DNA of 64,000 bases, from contig NZ_JACHHG010000004.1 of assembly GCF_014202645.1 (NCBI RefSeq), positions 248,001 to 312,000 of the forward strand, given 5' to 3'. The notes under the pieces were generated by a model that saw nothing but the letters and a program-made list of their open reading frames with translations, was not told the DNA's origin and ran no database searches. Origin of the DNA: Deinobacterium chartae (GTDB lineage: Bacteria > Deinococcota > Deinococci > Deinococcales > Deinococcaceae). How positions within the stretch are numbered: the stretch's first letter is position 1; every line of letters starts with the position of its first letter. The translations under genes and the position numbers were made by a program. This document shows, one piece after another, positions 18,517 through 26,274 of this stretch.

Positions 18517-19500
18517 TCAGTCATTTCCCCAATCCGGGTAGCGCACGAAGGTATCGTGAATCGCTTTGTGGTCGTACCCCAGTGCCAGCAGCACGATCAA
18601 CAGCAGCCGCGCCTTGTGCGCGTTCATGAACGAAGCCGGAACCGCGCCCGCCTCGATCAGGCTGGCACCGCCCCCCGGGTAACCGTATACCGGCAGCACC
18701 GGCCCGGCATGGGTACGGGTGGCGATCACGACCGGGACAGGACTCGCAGCGATCAGGGGCACGGTGTCCGGGTGCAAGTTGCCCGTACCCAGCGCGGCGA
18801 TCACCACGCCGTCTGCGCGCGCGGTGGCCTCGTTCAGCCCCTCACCGCGCCAGCCCGCGTAGGCGTACAGGATCTCCACCTTCGGTTCGGCGTGCGGCGG
18901 AGCAAAAGGACGGCGCGCCTCGGGCCGCGCGAAGTAGTGCAGTTCGCCGCGCCCCATCGCTCCGGCGTCGATGCGCCCGATCGGTCCCGGGTAGCCACCG
19001 AACGAGTCCAGCGCGGTCGAGTGCGTCTTGGTCACCGTGCGCGCGTCGAAGATGTCGCCGCCGAACACCACCAGCGGTCCCCGCCCCCTCGAGGCGGGAT
19101 GAACGGCGACCTGCGCGGCCGACCACAGGTTGCCCGGGCCGTCCCAGGACGGCTCGAGGGCGTGGCGCATCGAACCGGTGAGGGCCACCCCGGTCTCGCC
19201 ACGGTAGGTCAGGTGCAGGTAAAAGGCGGTCTCCTCGAGGGTATCGGTACCGTGGGTGAGCACGATGCCGTCGTGCCGGGGGGCAAGTTCCTCGAGCAGG
19301 TCGCGCAGGCGGTGCATGTGCTGCGGGGTGACGTGCGGGCTGGGCAGCTGGAACGGTTGGTGAACGGTCAGTTCGAAGCGCTCGAGCTGCGGCAGGCTCT
19401 CGGTGAGTTCTTGCGGGGTGGCCTGGGGTTTGACGGCCCCGGAGGCGTCGGGACGGCTGGCGATGGTGCCGCCGGTATGAACGAGGGCGAGGCGGAGCAT
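18517..19500 (-). CDS. L-asparaginase (type I-like)
   Basis: A 327-residue enzyme hydrolysing L-asparagine to aspartate and ammonia. The first catalytic Thr is in HTGGTIAS near the N-terminus and the second Thr and Asp are in LTHGTDTLEETA. LTGSMR and the late VVIATRTHAGPV are also typical. No signal peptide, so it is cytoplasmic. ATG 19500 gives the family start (MLRLALVHTGGT) and TACACT lies 6 nt upstream. Confidence 0.92.
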   Translation of the reverse strand: MLRLALVHTGGTIASRPDASGAVKPQATPQELTESLPQLERFELTVHQPFQLPSPHVTPQHMHRLRDLLEELAPRHDGIVLTHGTDTLEETAFYLHLTYRGETGVALTGSMRHALEPSWDGPGNLWSAAQVAVHPASRGRGPLVVFGGDIFDARTVTKTHSTALDSFGGYPGPIGRIDAGAMGRGELHYFARPEARRPFAPPHAEPKVEILYAYAGWRGEGLNEATARADGVVIAALGTGNLHPDTVPLIAASPVPVVIATRTHAGPVLPVYGYPGGGASLIEAGAVPASFMNAHKARLLLIVLLALGYDHKAIHDTFVRYPDWGND

Positions 19501-19506
19501 GCGCAA

Positions 19507-19512
19507 AGTGTA
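19507..19512 (-). promoter_or_regulatory. leaderless-type -10 (TACACT) of the asparaginase gene
   Basis: TACACT ends 6 nt before ATG 19500 on the minus strand. Confidence 0.5.
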
Positions 19513-19549
19513 CCGCGCCCGCTTTTGGCGGGCGCGGCAGGCAGGGATT

Positions 19550-19738
19550 TCAGCACTCAACCAGGGGGGGATGTGCTTCTGCGCCGCCCACTTTGGGCTT
19601 GGGACCGTTGGGGGCCGGAACTCCGGCCGGGTCGGGGCCACCCCGCCGGGGTCCCTGAGGCTGAGGCACCTCGGGGCGCGTGAAATCGGGTCGCTGCGGC
19701 AGATACCGGGAGAGATCAGACCACGCGGGCTTGGACAT
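19550..19738 (-). CDS. possible small proline-rich protein
   Basis: An open frame of 62 codons upstream of the asparaginase gene, rich in Pro and Gly, with an N-terminal MSKPAWSDLSRYLPQRPDF that looks like a structured start and a terminal Cys. There is no clear ribosome site or TANNNT box before the ATG. It fills most of a 420-bp gap that otherwise holds only the asparaginase and phoX promoters. Codon use resembles real genes, so I list it, but it may be noncoding. Confidence 0.4.
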   Translation of the reverse strand: MSKPAWSDLSRYLPQRPDFTRPEVPQPQGPRRGGPDPAGVPAPNGPKPKVGGAEAHPPLVEC

Positions 19739-19855
19739 AGCTATAGCTTACGTTTAAGGGCTTCTAATGGGCTGAGGATGTGCTCTGTCGCTCCTCATGG
19801 GGGATGCGCAGTAACAATTCGCCAGGCGCGGCTTGGGACTCTCCCTTAGGTGTAC

Positions 19856-19872
19856 GCTGACCTTTAGCCGAC
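19856..19872 (+). promoter_or_regulatory. putative Pho box upstream of phoX
   Basis: Direct repeats GCTGAC (19856-19861) and GCCGAC (19867-19872) are exactly 11 bp apart, the spacing of PhoB/PhoP half-sites, 50 bp before the phoX start. No phoB or phoR is in the window. Confidence 0.4.
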
Positions 19873-19922
19873 ATTTATTCTTTACAACCTCTTTGACAAT
19901 TCCTTGTTCAAGGAGAGACGCA

Positions 19923-21608
19923 ATGACACAGGAACACAAGAGCTTCTGGCATCAACTCCTCGAGAAGAAAGTCTCGCGTCGTACCGCGATCGGCACGGCG
20001 GCCGCCGCCGGAGCCGCTACGGCCCTGCCGCTGACCATCACCAACGCCGAAGCCGTGGCCAACAACGGTGCTCCCACAGCTCCGGTGGGCGACGCTGCCC
20101 GTTACTACCCGCCGTTCCGTCCGATCCCGGCGACCACCGCCGACACCATCACCCTGCCGCAGGGCTACCGTTACCAGATCCTGGCTCCCTGGGGCGAGAA
20201 GTTCTCCGATGACCTCGAGTTCGGCTTCAACCACGACTACGTGGGCTTTTTCCCCATGGACATGCTCGAGGGCGGCCGTTCGAGCGACGACGCGCTGCTG
20301 ACCATCAACCACGAGTACGTCAACCCGCTGTTCGTGGGCGGCAACACCAAGGAGAAGACCCCCGAGCAGGTCCAGGCCGAGATGAAGTCCGTGGGCGTTT
20401 CGGTGGTGCGCATCAAGCGTGACCGCACCGGCCAGTGGTCCGTCGTGATGAACGACCCGCACAACCGCCGCATCGACGGCTTCACCGAGATCGAACTGAC
20501 CGGTCCTGCGCGCGGCAGCGCTGCGGTCGGCGGAGCGACCCGCGTGCGCGGCACGGTCGGCAACTGCTCGGGCGGCCAGACCCCCTGGGGCACCCTGCTG
20601 ACCTGCGAGGAGAACGTCGACGGCTACGCCAAGGAGTGGGGCAGCGCGGGCTACAACGCCATGCACCAGGGCTGGATCACCGAGATCGATCCGTTTGATC
20701 CCAAGAGCACCCCCAAGAAGCGCACCGGCATGGGCCGCTTCCGCCACGAGAACGCCGCCGTGACCGTCGCCAAGGACGGCCGCGTGGTGGTGTACATGGG
20801 CGACGACATGCGCGACGCCTGCGTGTACAAGTTCATCTCGCGCGGCAAGTACGTTCCCGGCAACCGCCAGGCCAACATGGACCTGCTGGCCGACGGTGAC
20901 CTGTACGTCGCCGACTTCGGCAACGGCAAGTGGCTGCTGCTCGACTACGATCGCAACCCCAAGCTCAAGGACGCCAAGAAGGCCGACGGTACCCCGATGT
21001 TCCGTGACCAGGGCGACGTGCTGGCCGATGCCCGCGCCTCGGCGCTGTTCCTCAAGGCCACTCCGGTGGACCGCCCCGAGGACATCGAGATTCACCCCAA
21101 GACCGGCGACATCTACATTGCGCTCACCAACAACTCCAACCACGGCAACTTCTTCGGTCACATCGTCAAGCTGACCGAGAAAGACTCGGACTGGACCGCC
21201 GACAGCTTCCGTTGGGACGTGTTCGCCACCGGCGGCCCCAAGACCGGCTTCTCCAGCCCCGACAACCTGGTCTTTGACCCCTACGGCAACCTGTGGATGG
21301 TGACCGACTCGGGAACCGGCGAGAACTCGATCTACGACTTCCTGGGCAACAACTCGATGTTCTTCTTCCCGACCGAGGGCCCCGATGCCGGCAAGGCCTA
21401 CCGCTTCGCCGTCGGACCGGTCGAGGCCGAGATGACCGGACCGGTGTTCTCGCCGGACGGCAAGACCCTGTTCGTGGCCATCCAGCACCCCGGCGAGGAC
21501 AGCGAGAGCCTGGACAAGCTCACCTCGAACTTCGCTGCCAAGGAAGGCACCAACATCCCGCGTCCGACCCTGGTCGCCATCAGCGGCTTCCCGGGCTGGA
21601 GGGCCTGA
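19923..21608 (+). CDS. phoX: PhoX-family alkaline phosphatase, Tat-exported
   Basis: A 561-residue secreted phosphomonoesterase of the PhoX (DUF839) family, a Ca/Fe-dependent beta-propeller enzyme. The Tat signal has SRRTAIG at residues 18-24 then an Ala-rich hydrophobic stretch. Propeller signatures include NHEYVNPLF, GNCSGGQTPWGTLLTCEEN, GRFRHENAAV, YMGDD and FSSPDNLVFDPYGNLW. ATG 19923 follows AAGGAG; longer frames lack support. Its TGA overlaps the next gene. tatA lies close by, facing it. Induction by phosphate starvation is inferred from the 11-bp repeat. Confidence 0.93.
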   Translation: MTQEHKSFWHQLLEKKVSRRTAIGTAAAAGAATALPLTITNAEAVANNGAPTAPVGDAARYYPPFRPIPATTADTITLPQGYRYQILAPWGEKFSDDLEFGFNHDYVGFFPMDMLEGGRSSDDALLTINHEYVNPLFVGGNTKEKTPEQVQAEMKSVGVSVVRIKRDRTGQWSVVMNDPHNRRIDGFTEIELTGPARGSAAVGGATRVRGTVGNCSGGQTPWGTLLTCEENVDGYAKEWGSAGYNAMHQGWITEIDPFDPKSTPKKRTGMGRFRHENAAVTVAKDGRVVVYMGDDMRDACVYKFISRGKYVPGNRQANMDLLADGDLYVADFGNGKWLLLDYDRNPKLKDAKKADGTPMFRDQGDVLADARASALFLKATPVDRPEDIEIHPKTGDIYIALTNNSNHGNFFGHIVKLTEKDSDWTADSFRWDVFATGGPKTGFSSPDNLVFDPYGNLWMVTDSGTGENSIYDFLGNNSMFFFPTEGPDAGKAYRFAVGPVEAEMTGPVFSPDGKTLFVAIQHPGEDSESLDKLTSNFAAKEGTNIPRPTLVAISGFPGWRA

Positions 21609-21934
21609 TGTTCTCGCCCGCCCGCCTTGCTCCCTGGGTGGTCGGCCGCGAAGCCCTGCTCGAGTACGCCGCCGACGACTACCTGCACGAGCTCACCCGC
21701 CAGCGTCCCTGGCTGCACGCGCGCTACGAGGAGCTGCTCGAGCAGCTGACCGCGCACCTCGAGGAGCGCCTGCAAGCTCCCGCGCCGCTCAAGGCCCTGA
21801 ACGCGGACGTGGCGCAGGAGTGGCTGGGCAGCCTGGAGGCCGAGCAGCAGGAGATGGCCCGCGACCTGCTCGCCGACTTCGACACCTATCTGGTCGAATG
21901 GGGCTGGGTGGAGCGCAGCCTGCTCGCCGCTTAA
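21608..21934 (+). CDS. small alpha-helical protein coupled to phoX
   Basis: 108 residues, almost entirely helical and acidic, with no signal peptide. ATG overlaps the phoX TGA (TGATG), so it is translationally coupled. The spacing of aromatic and Leu residues (DDYLHELTRQRPWLHARYEELLEQL, then VAQEWLGSLEAEQQ) faintly recalls the SAM-like core-binding domain of tyrosine recombinases, but no catalytic domain follows. It might instead be a folding or export partner of PhoX. Function unknown. Confidence 0.75.
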   Translation: MFSPARLAPWVVGREALLEYAADDYLHELTRQRPWLHARYEELLEQLTAHLEERLQAPAPLKALNADVAQEWLGSLEAEQQEMARDLLADFDTYLVEWGWVERSLLAA

Positions 21935-21952
21935 ACCCCTGATCTTTCCCTG

Positions 21953-21983
21953 GGGGCGCGCAAGACCCGTTCTTGCGCGCCCC
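21953..21983. terminator. palindrome after the phoX operon
   Basis: Perfect 13-bp arms (21953-21965, 21971-21983), loop CCCGT, 18 bp beyond the stop, no U-tract. Confidence 0.55.
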
Positions 21984-22022
21984 GAACTTGGTAACGGCAC
22001 GTCGGTGGGCCAAGGCAACGGA

Positions 22023-22053
22023 CGAGGCGGTCACCCCACGGGTGACCGCCTCG
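22023..22053. terminator. palindrome after tatA
   Basis: Perfect 14-bp arms (22023-22036, 22040-22053) with a 3-nt loop, 11 bp beyond the tatA stop. Second of two unrelated palindromes in one convergent gap. Confidence 0.55.
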
Positions 22054-22064
22054 AAAAAGGCAGC

Positions 22065-22229
22065 TTATTCGGTCTTGCTGGGCGGGGCTTCGACGTCGTC
22101 GCGGGTGCTCTTGCGGAACTCCCTGATGCCCTGACCCAGGCCCTTGGCCAGCTCGGGAATCTTTTTGCCGCCGAACAGCAGCACCAACACCACCAGCACC
22201 AGAATGATTTCCAGGGGTCCGAAGTTCAT
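22065..22229 (-). CDS. tatA: TatA/TatE twin-arginine translocase subunit
   Basis: A 54-residue protein: short N-terminus (MNFGPLEII), one membrane helix, the family FGGKKIPELAKGLGQG hinge and amphipathic helix, and a charged tail. TatA oligomers form the pore-like part of the Tat system that exports folded proteins. AAGGAG precedes the ATG at 22227-22229. TatC is not in the window. It lies end to end with phoX, whose product carries a Tat signal. Confidence 0.93.
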   Translation of the reverse strand: MNFGPLEIILVLVVLVLLFGGKKIPELAKGLGQGIREFRKSTRDDVEAPPSKTE

Positions 22230-22387
22230 GGTTCTCCTTTAGTGGCCCTCCGGCCGTCTCTCCAGGGTGGCACGGCCGCGTCAGGACTGGATGAGCTGGG
22301 GCCCGGAGAGCGCCCTCGGAGGCCGAGGGAAGCCCTCTTCATGCTAAGGCATGGCGGGCCGGGTGGTGCGGTCAGGCCGGGGGCTGC
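22230..22387. other. gene-free stretch between two minus-strand genes
   Basis: Holds the tatA ribosome site and presumably its promoter. No other gene or repeat is seen. Confidence 0.3.
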
Positions 22388-22729
22388 CTAGCGAAAGCCG
22401 GCGGCGCGGCGCAGGCTGCCCACCGTTTCGATCGGTTCAGGAACCTCGAGGATCAGGCGGTCGAAGTAGGTGCCTTCGAGGCTGATGCCGATGGCGCGCT
22501 CGGGGTTGCGCACGGTCCACAGAACGCGGCGCTTGCCGAACAGGTCCTCGTATTCGAACTGTTGCGGGTAAGGAGCGAGGTTGAAGTGCTCGGAGAGCGC
22601 TTCGAGCTCGCGAGGGTCGAGTTCCGCCGAGCGCACCTGGGCGAGCGGGACGCGCAGGGTGGTCTTGAAGGCGTTCAGCTCGCTCAGGTGCACGGTGAGG
22701 ATACCGTTGTGGATGGAGAGATTAACCAT
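22388..22729 (-). CDS. conserved hypothetical protein, PH-like beta fold
   Basis: 113 residues, with alternating strands: NGILTVHLSELNAF at the start, RVPLAQVRSAEL, VLWTVRNPERAIGISLEGTYFDRLILEVPEP at the end. The last segment resembles the actinobacterial and deinococcal family of short proteins with (F)WDVRDPEKAIVIEL-type motifs, a bacterial PH-like fold of unknown role. AAGGAGG lies 12 nt before the ATG. Monocistronic. Confidence 0.75.
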   Translation of the reverse strand: MVNLSIHNGILTVHLSELNAFKTTLRVPLAQVRSAELDPRELEALSEHFNLAPYPQQFEYEDLFGKRRVLWTVRNPERAIGISLEGTYFDRLILEVPEPIETVGSLRRAAGFR

Positions 22730-22898
22730 GATGGGGCGGAGCCTCCTTGTGTAGGGTATACCCGTTTTTCCTAAAGACGAGCTGAAAGCTTCTTGAGTTC
22801 CCCAGACTTAACTTTGGAAAACATACTATCACTTGCCGAGCTGCCTGTCCTTGGGTATTTCCCCGCCCCTGCCGCTTGCAGCGCCCGGAGGCGGACGC

Positions 22899-22904
22899 TA
22901 AGGT
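22899..22904 (+). promoter_or_regulatory. leaderless-type -10 (TAAGGT) of the PanE-like gene
   Basis: TAAGGT ends 7 nt before GTG 22912. Confidence 0.5.
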
Positions 22905-22911
22905 AACAGCC

Positions 22912-23790
22912 GTGAACCGTTACGACGTCGCCGTGATCGGCCCCGGAGCGCTGGGCCGGGTGTTCGCCGCCGCCCTTGCCCCGGTCTGCCGGGTGCTGCT
23001 CGTCGCCCGTAGCGCGCAGGGCGCACGTGACCTCGAGGCCGGCTACCGGCTGGGAGATCATCGGGTACGTCCGGACGTGGCCTTTCCGCCACGGCTGCCC
23101 ACGGCCCGGTGGGTCATCGTGCTGGTCAAAGGGCCCGATACGGCCGCGGCCCTCGAGGCCGCGCGCGCTCTGGGGCCAAGCGGTATCCTGTCGCTGCAAA
23201 ACGGGGACCTCGAGGGTTGCTTTCAGCCGCTGCCCGGGCAGCGCCTCGAGGACCAGGGCGTGACCACCGAGGCCGCTTACCGCGACGGCAACCACACGGT
23301 GTGGACCGCGCGCGGCGAGACCCTGCTGCCCGAAGCTTTCGCGGAGCTCGCCGAACTGCTGCGCCGCGCCGGACTGCGTGCGCGCACCGAGCCGCAGCTG
23401 CGGCGCGAGCGGCAGCGCAAGCTGCTGGTGAACGTGGTCATCAATCCGGTTACCGCCCTGGCCCGCCGTGAAAACGGCGCGCTGCTCGAGTCTCCGCTGC
23501 GCGAGCTGGCCGAGCGGCTGACCCTCGAGGCGCTGCCCGCCCTGCCCGCACTGGACCTGACCCCGCAGGCGGCCCTCGAGCGGGTGTTCGCCGTCGCGCA
23601 GCTGACGGCGGCCAACCGCTCCTCGATGCTCGCAGACGTGCTGGCAGGGCGCCTCACCGAGCGTGAGACCCTGACCGGGGCGTTGCTGCGCCGGGCGGAC
23701 GCCCTGGGCCTCGAGGTGCCCGCGCACCGCAGCGTGCATGCCCTGCTCGGTGGCCTCGAGGGCGCACGAGCAGGGCATGCACGGACCTGA
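22912..23790 (+). CDS. ketopantoate reductase-like protein (PanE/ApbA family)
   Basis: A 292-residue NADPH-dependent reductase. The Rossmann loop GPGALGRVFAAAL is at 9-21, LVKGPDT and LSLQNGD follow, and RKLLVNVVINPVTAL contains the conserved Lys and Asn of ketopantoate reductases. In pantothenate synthesis PanE reduces 2-dehydropantoate; other family members act on different 2-oxoacids, and no panB, panC or panD is nearby. GTG 22912 is set by the -10 box. A 17-bp-arm palindrome lies within its last 60 bp, and only 4 bp separate it from the convergent gene. Confidence 0.85.
   Translation: MNRYDVAVIGPGALGRVFAAALAPVCRVLLVARSAQGARDLEAGYRLGDHRVRPDVAFPPRLPTARWVIVLVKGPDTAAALEAARALGPSGILSLQNGDLEGCFQPLPGQRLEDQGVTTEAAYRDGNHTVWTARGETLLPEAFAELAELLRRAGLRARTEPQLRRERQRKLLVNVVINPVTALARRENGALLESPLRELAERLTLEALPALPALDLTPQAALERVFAVAQLTAANRSSMLADVLAGRLTERETLTGALLRRADALGLEVPAHRSVHALLGGLEGARAGHART
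23733..23783. terminator. palindrome embedded in the end of the PanE-like gene
   Basis: Perfect 17-bp arms (23733-23749 and 23767-23783), 17-nt loop, wholly inside coding sequence ahead of the stop at 23788-23790. It sits where an intergenic terminator would be if the gap were longer. Confidence 0.5.
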
Positions 23791-23794
23791 CGTT

Positions 23795-24532
23795 CTATCC
23801 GGGCACGCGGTCTTGTGTCAGCGGGTCGAGGGTCGCGTGCGTCCAGCGCCGCTCCCCGCAGTGCGGGCAGGCGGACAGCGCCTCGCTGCGGATGCGGCGG
23901 ACGGTTCCGCAGTTGGTGCAGGCGTAATCTCCCGCTCCGGGGGTTGCCCCGTCCTCGCAGAACCGCGGCGGCTCGAGATCCCAGGGTGGCACGAACGGCA
24001 GGCCGGGCCGACCGGGGTCAGCGGGGTCAAGCGGCCGGATCACGCTGAACTGGCCGCTCTGCTCGATGTAAGCCCGCTGCACCTGACCGAGCTGACGCAG
24101 GCCGGCTACCCGCAGCTGTTCGAACAGCTCCTCCTGCGAGAAGCGGGCATGACGCATGCCCTCGAGCAGGATCACCCCGTCGCGCACCAGCTCGATCGGG
24201 CGGCCCTCGAGGTAGGTCTCGGCTTTTTCGCTGTGCAAGATCAGCAGGCTGTGCAGCTTCTGCAGACCCACCACGGCACCGATCACCAGCAGGCCGTGCA
24301 GCAGCGGAACGTCCTCGTAAAACATCGGGTCGCCCACGGCCGAACCCAGCGCGATCACGATGGCGAACTCGGCGACCGACAGCTGGGCCAGGGTGCGTCG
24401 GCTCAGCATCCGCAGCATCAGCAGCAGAAAAAGGTAAATGATCAGGGTGCGGAACAGGATTTCAAAAGCGTAGGGCAAGGGGGCGTTCCCCCACAGCAGA
24501 CGTCCCCACTCGAAGGGTTGCAGGTCCTGCAC
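23795..24532 (-). CDS. DUF421 (YetF-like) membrane protein with C-terminal zinc ribbon
   Basis: 245 residues. Three N-terminal membrane helices (FEILFRTLIIYLFLLLMLRML onward) lead to the DUF421 cytoplasmic domain with the AEFAIVIALGSAVGDPM and EGRPIELVRDGVILLEGM signatures. A Pro-rich linker then carries a zinc ribbon: CTNC and CPHC near residues 207 and 225. Bacillus YetF-type proteins affect membrane fluidity and germination; their biochemical role is poorly known. GTG 24532 is preferred over ATG 24568 because AGGAGGAG lies 4 nt before it. Confidence 0.85.
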   Translation of the reverse strand: MQDLQPFEWGRLLWGNAPLPYAFEILFRTLIIYLFLLLMLRMLSRRTLAQLSVAEFAIVIALGSAVGDPMFYEDVPLLHGLLVIGAVVGLQKLHSLLILHSEKAETYLEGRPIELVRDGVILLEGMRHARFSQEELFEQLRVAGLRQLGQVQRAYIEQSGQFSVIRPLDPADPGRPGLPFVPPWDLEPPRFCEDGATPGAGDYACTNCGTVRRIRSEALSACPHCGERRWTHATLDPLTQDRVPG

Positions 24533-24625
24533 GTGGCTCCTCCTGCTTTTATTCGTAACATGCGGCATCCGGCGGCGGACCAGCGGGCGTTGTCCAAAGG
24601 TTGAGCTTTCTGCCCACCGTGCCGC

Positions 24626-25561
24626 CTAGGCCAGCCGCTGTGACCGAACGCGCTGCAGGACCTGTCGCACGTCCTCGAGGTGGCACAGCTGGGTGCCGCT
24701 GGTGGTGGCGGTGGCGGTGCCGCAGGCCACGCCGAACGCCAGGGCCTCTTGAGGGCCATCACCCTCGGCCAGCCGGGCGCACAGACCGGCTACCAGCGAA
24801 TCTCCTGCCCCGACCGCCGATCCAACCCGGACAGGTGGCGGCACTGCCTGCCACACGCCGTCTGCCTGCACCAGCAGAGCACCCTCGCCGCCCAGGCTGA
24901 CCACCACGGTCTGCACCCCCAGCGACAGCACCTCGTGCGCGGCCTCGAGCACGGCGTCTTTGCCGGGCAGTTCGCGGCCAACGAGCCGGACCAGTTCGTG
25001 GTGGTTGGGCTTGATCAGCGTTGCTCCGGCACGGATGCCGCGCAGCAGATCCGGACCGTCGGCGTCCAGCATCACCCGAACCCCGCGCGCGCGCGCCGCG
25101 CGTACCACCTGCGTCTGAAAGTCGGCGGGCAGACCCGGCAAGCTGGAGCCACCCACCACCAGAAAATCCGGATCGGCCAGCGCACCCAGCCGCGCGAGCA
25201 GGGCGCGCGCAGCACGCGCGCTGCCCTGCGGCCCCGGTGAGGAAACGCGGACCTGACGGCCCGTGTCGTCCTGTACGATCGGATTGGTACGGGTAATGCC
25301 CTCCTCGGGCGTGAGGGTCACGAACCACGTAACCACCCCCTCTTGCTCGAGGGCCTGCAAGACCTCGAGGCCGGTAGGGCCGCCCATCAGCCCCAGCGCC
25401 ACGTTCGGGTGACCGAGGCGGGTGGCGACCCGCGAGACGTTGATGCCCTTGCCGCCCGGCTCGCGGTATACGGTGTGTGCGCGGGTGGTGTCGTCGTCGC
25501 GGAACTCGCGGGCTACGAAGGTCAGGTCCAGCGTCGGGTTCAGGGTCAGGGTATGAATCAT
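24626..25561 (-). CDS. PfkB-family hexose-phosphate kinase (1-phosphofructokinase-like)
   Basis: A 311-residue ribokinase-fold sugar kinase with the 1-phosphofructokinase/tagatose-6-phosphate kinase start TLTLNPTLDLTF, PGGKGINVSRVATRLG, substrate-binding GSSLPG and IKPNHHEL, and the catalytic GAGDSLVAG near the end. No PTS genes are adjacent, so whether it uses fructose-1-P, fructose-6-P or tagatose-6-P is open. ATG 25561 (GAGG five bases upstream) is chosen over GTG 25567. Confidence 0.9.
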   Translation of the reverse strand: MIHTLTLNPTLDLTFVAREFRDDDTTRAHTVYREPGGKGINVSRVATRLGHPNVALGLMGGPTGLEVLQALEQEGVVTWFVTLTPEEGITRTNPIVQDDTGRQVRVSSPGPQGSARAARALLARLGALADPDFLVVGGSSLPGLPADFQTQVVRAARARGVRVMLDADGPDLLRGIRAGATLIKPNHHELVRLVGRELPGKDAVLEAAHEVLSLGVQTVVVSLGGEGALLVQADGVWQAVPPPVRVGSAVGAGDSLVAGLCARLAEGDGPQEALAFGVACGTATATTSGTQLCHLEDVRQVLQRVRSQRLA

Positions 25562-25644
25562 GTGCACCTCGGGGCAGGCGGACAGGGCGGGGACTGTGGG
25601 CCCACCCTAGCAGGCTCCGTGCGCAGTGTCCATGCGCTGAACTG

Positions 25645-25650
25645 TAAAAT
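25645..25650 (+). promoter_or_regulatory. leaderless-type -10 (TAAAAT) of the ParA-like gene
   Basis: TAAAAT ends 6 nt before GTG 25657. Confidence 0.5.
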
Positions 25651-25656
25651 ACCCTC

Positions 25657-26274
25657 GTGAAGGTCATCGCGCTGGCCTCGGATAAGGGCGGGGTGGGAAA
25701 ATCCACCCTGGCCCTGCACCTCGCGGCCACCCTGCACGGCTGGGGCCTGCGGGTCGCTGCCGTAGACGAGGACGAACGGGTTGCCTCGCTGCTGGCCTGG
25801 GCGGCGCGCGGACCCGGGGTGGGCTTCCCGGTGTACGCCCCAGACGACGTCAAACCCAAACGCCTCGAGCAGCTCGATTACCTGGTGATCGACACCGAGG
25901 GCCGCCCCAAGTTCAAGCAGCTGCTGAAGCTGGTGGCCTCGAGCGACCTGGTGCTGGTGCCCAGCGGCGTGAGCGCGCTGGAACTCGAGGCCACACTGGC
26001 GCTGCTGCGCCGCCTGCGCCGCGAGGGAGCGGATTTGCGCCGGGTGCGGGCGGTGGTCACCAAGGCTCCGCCGGTGGGTGGAGGAGGGCTGGCGGCCCGC
26101 TCCCGCATCGAGACCGAGTTCGCGGCGCTGCGCACGGTGCTGCGGGCCTACAACGCCTACCAGCGTGCGGCTGAGACCGGAACCACGGTGCTGGATCTGG
26201 GCGACGCGCGGGCCGACGCGGCCCGCTTTGACCTGAGCGCGCTGGCCGCCGAAGTGACCCGGGTGCTTCGATGA
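25657..26274 (+). CDS. ParA-type Walker ATPase, orphan
   Basis: A 205-residue P-loop ATPase of the short ParA/MinD class. The deviant Walker A SDKGGVGKSTLALHLA is at 8-23 with the signature Lys, DEDERVASLLAW follows, YLVIDTEG is Walker B, and VTKAPP replaces the usual VTM. Lacking an N-terminal DNA-binding domain, it resembles ParA partners of ribbon-helix-helix proteins on plasmids (type Ib). It overlaps the next gene (ATGA). No parS-like repeats are seen upstream; cargo unknown. Confidence 0.88.
   Translation: MKVIALASDKGGVGKSTLALHLAATLHGWGLRVAAVDEDERVASLLAWAARGPGVGFPVYAPDDVKPKRLEQLDYLVIDTEGRPKFKQLLKLVASSDLVLVPSGVSALELEATLALLRRLRREGADLRRVRAVVTKAPPVGGGGLAARSRIETEFAALRTVLRAYNAYQRAAETGTTVLDLGDARADAARFDLSALAAEVTRVLR

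Noticed and set aside
20000-21600. Open frames antisense to phoX, including a 526-codon frame
   Set aside because: High-GC shadow of phoX with no start signals or domains.
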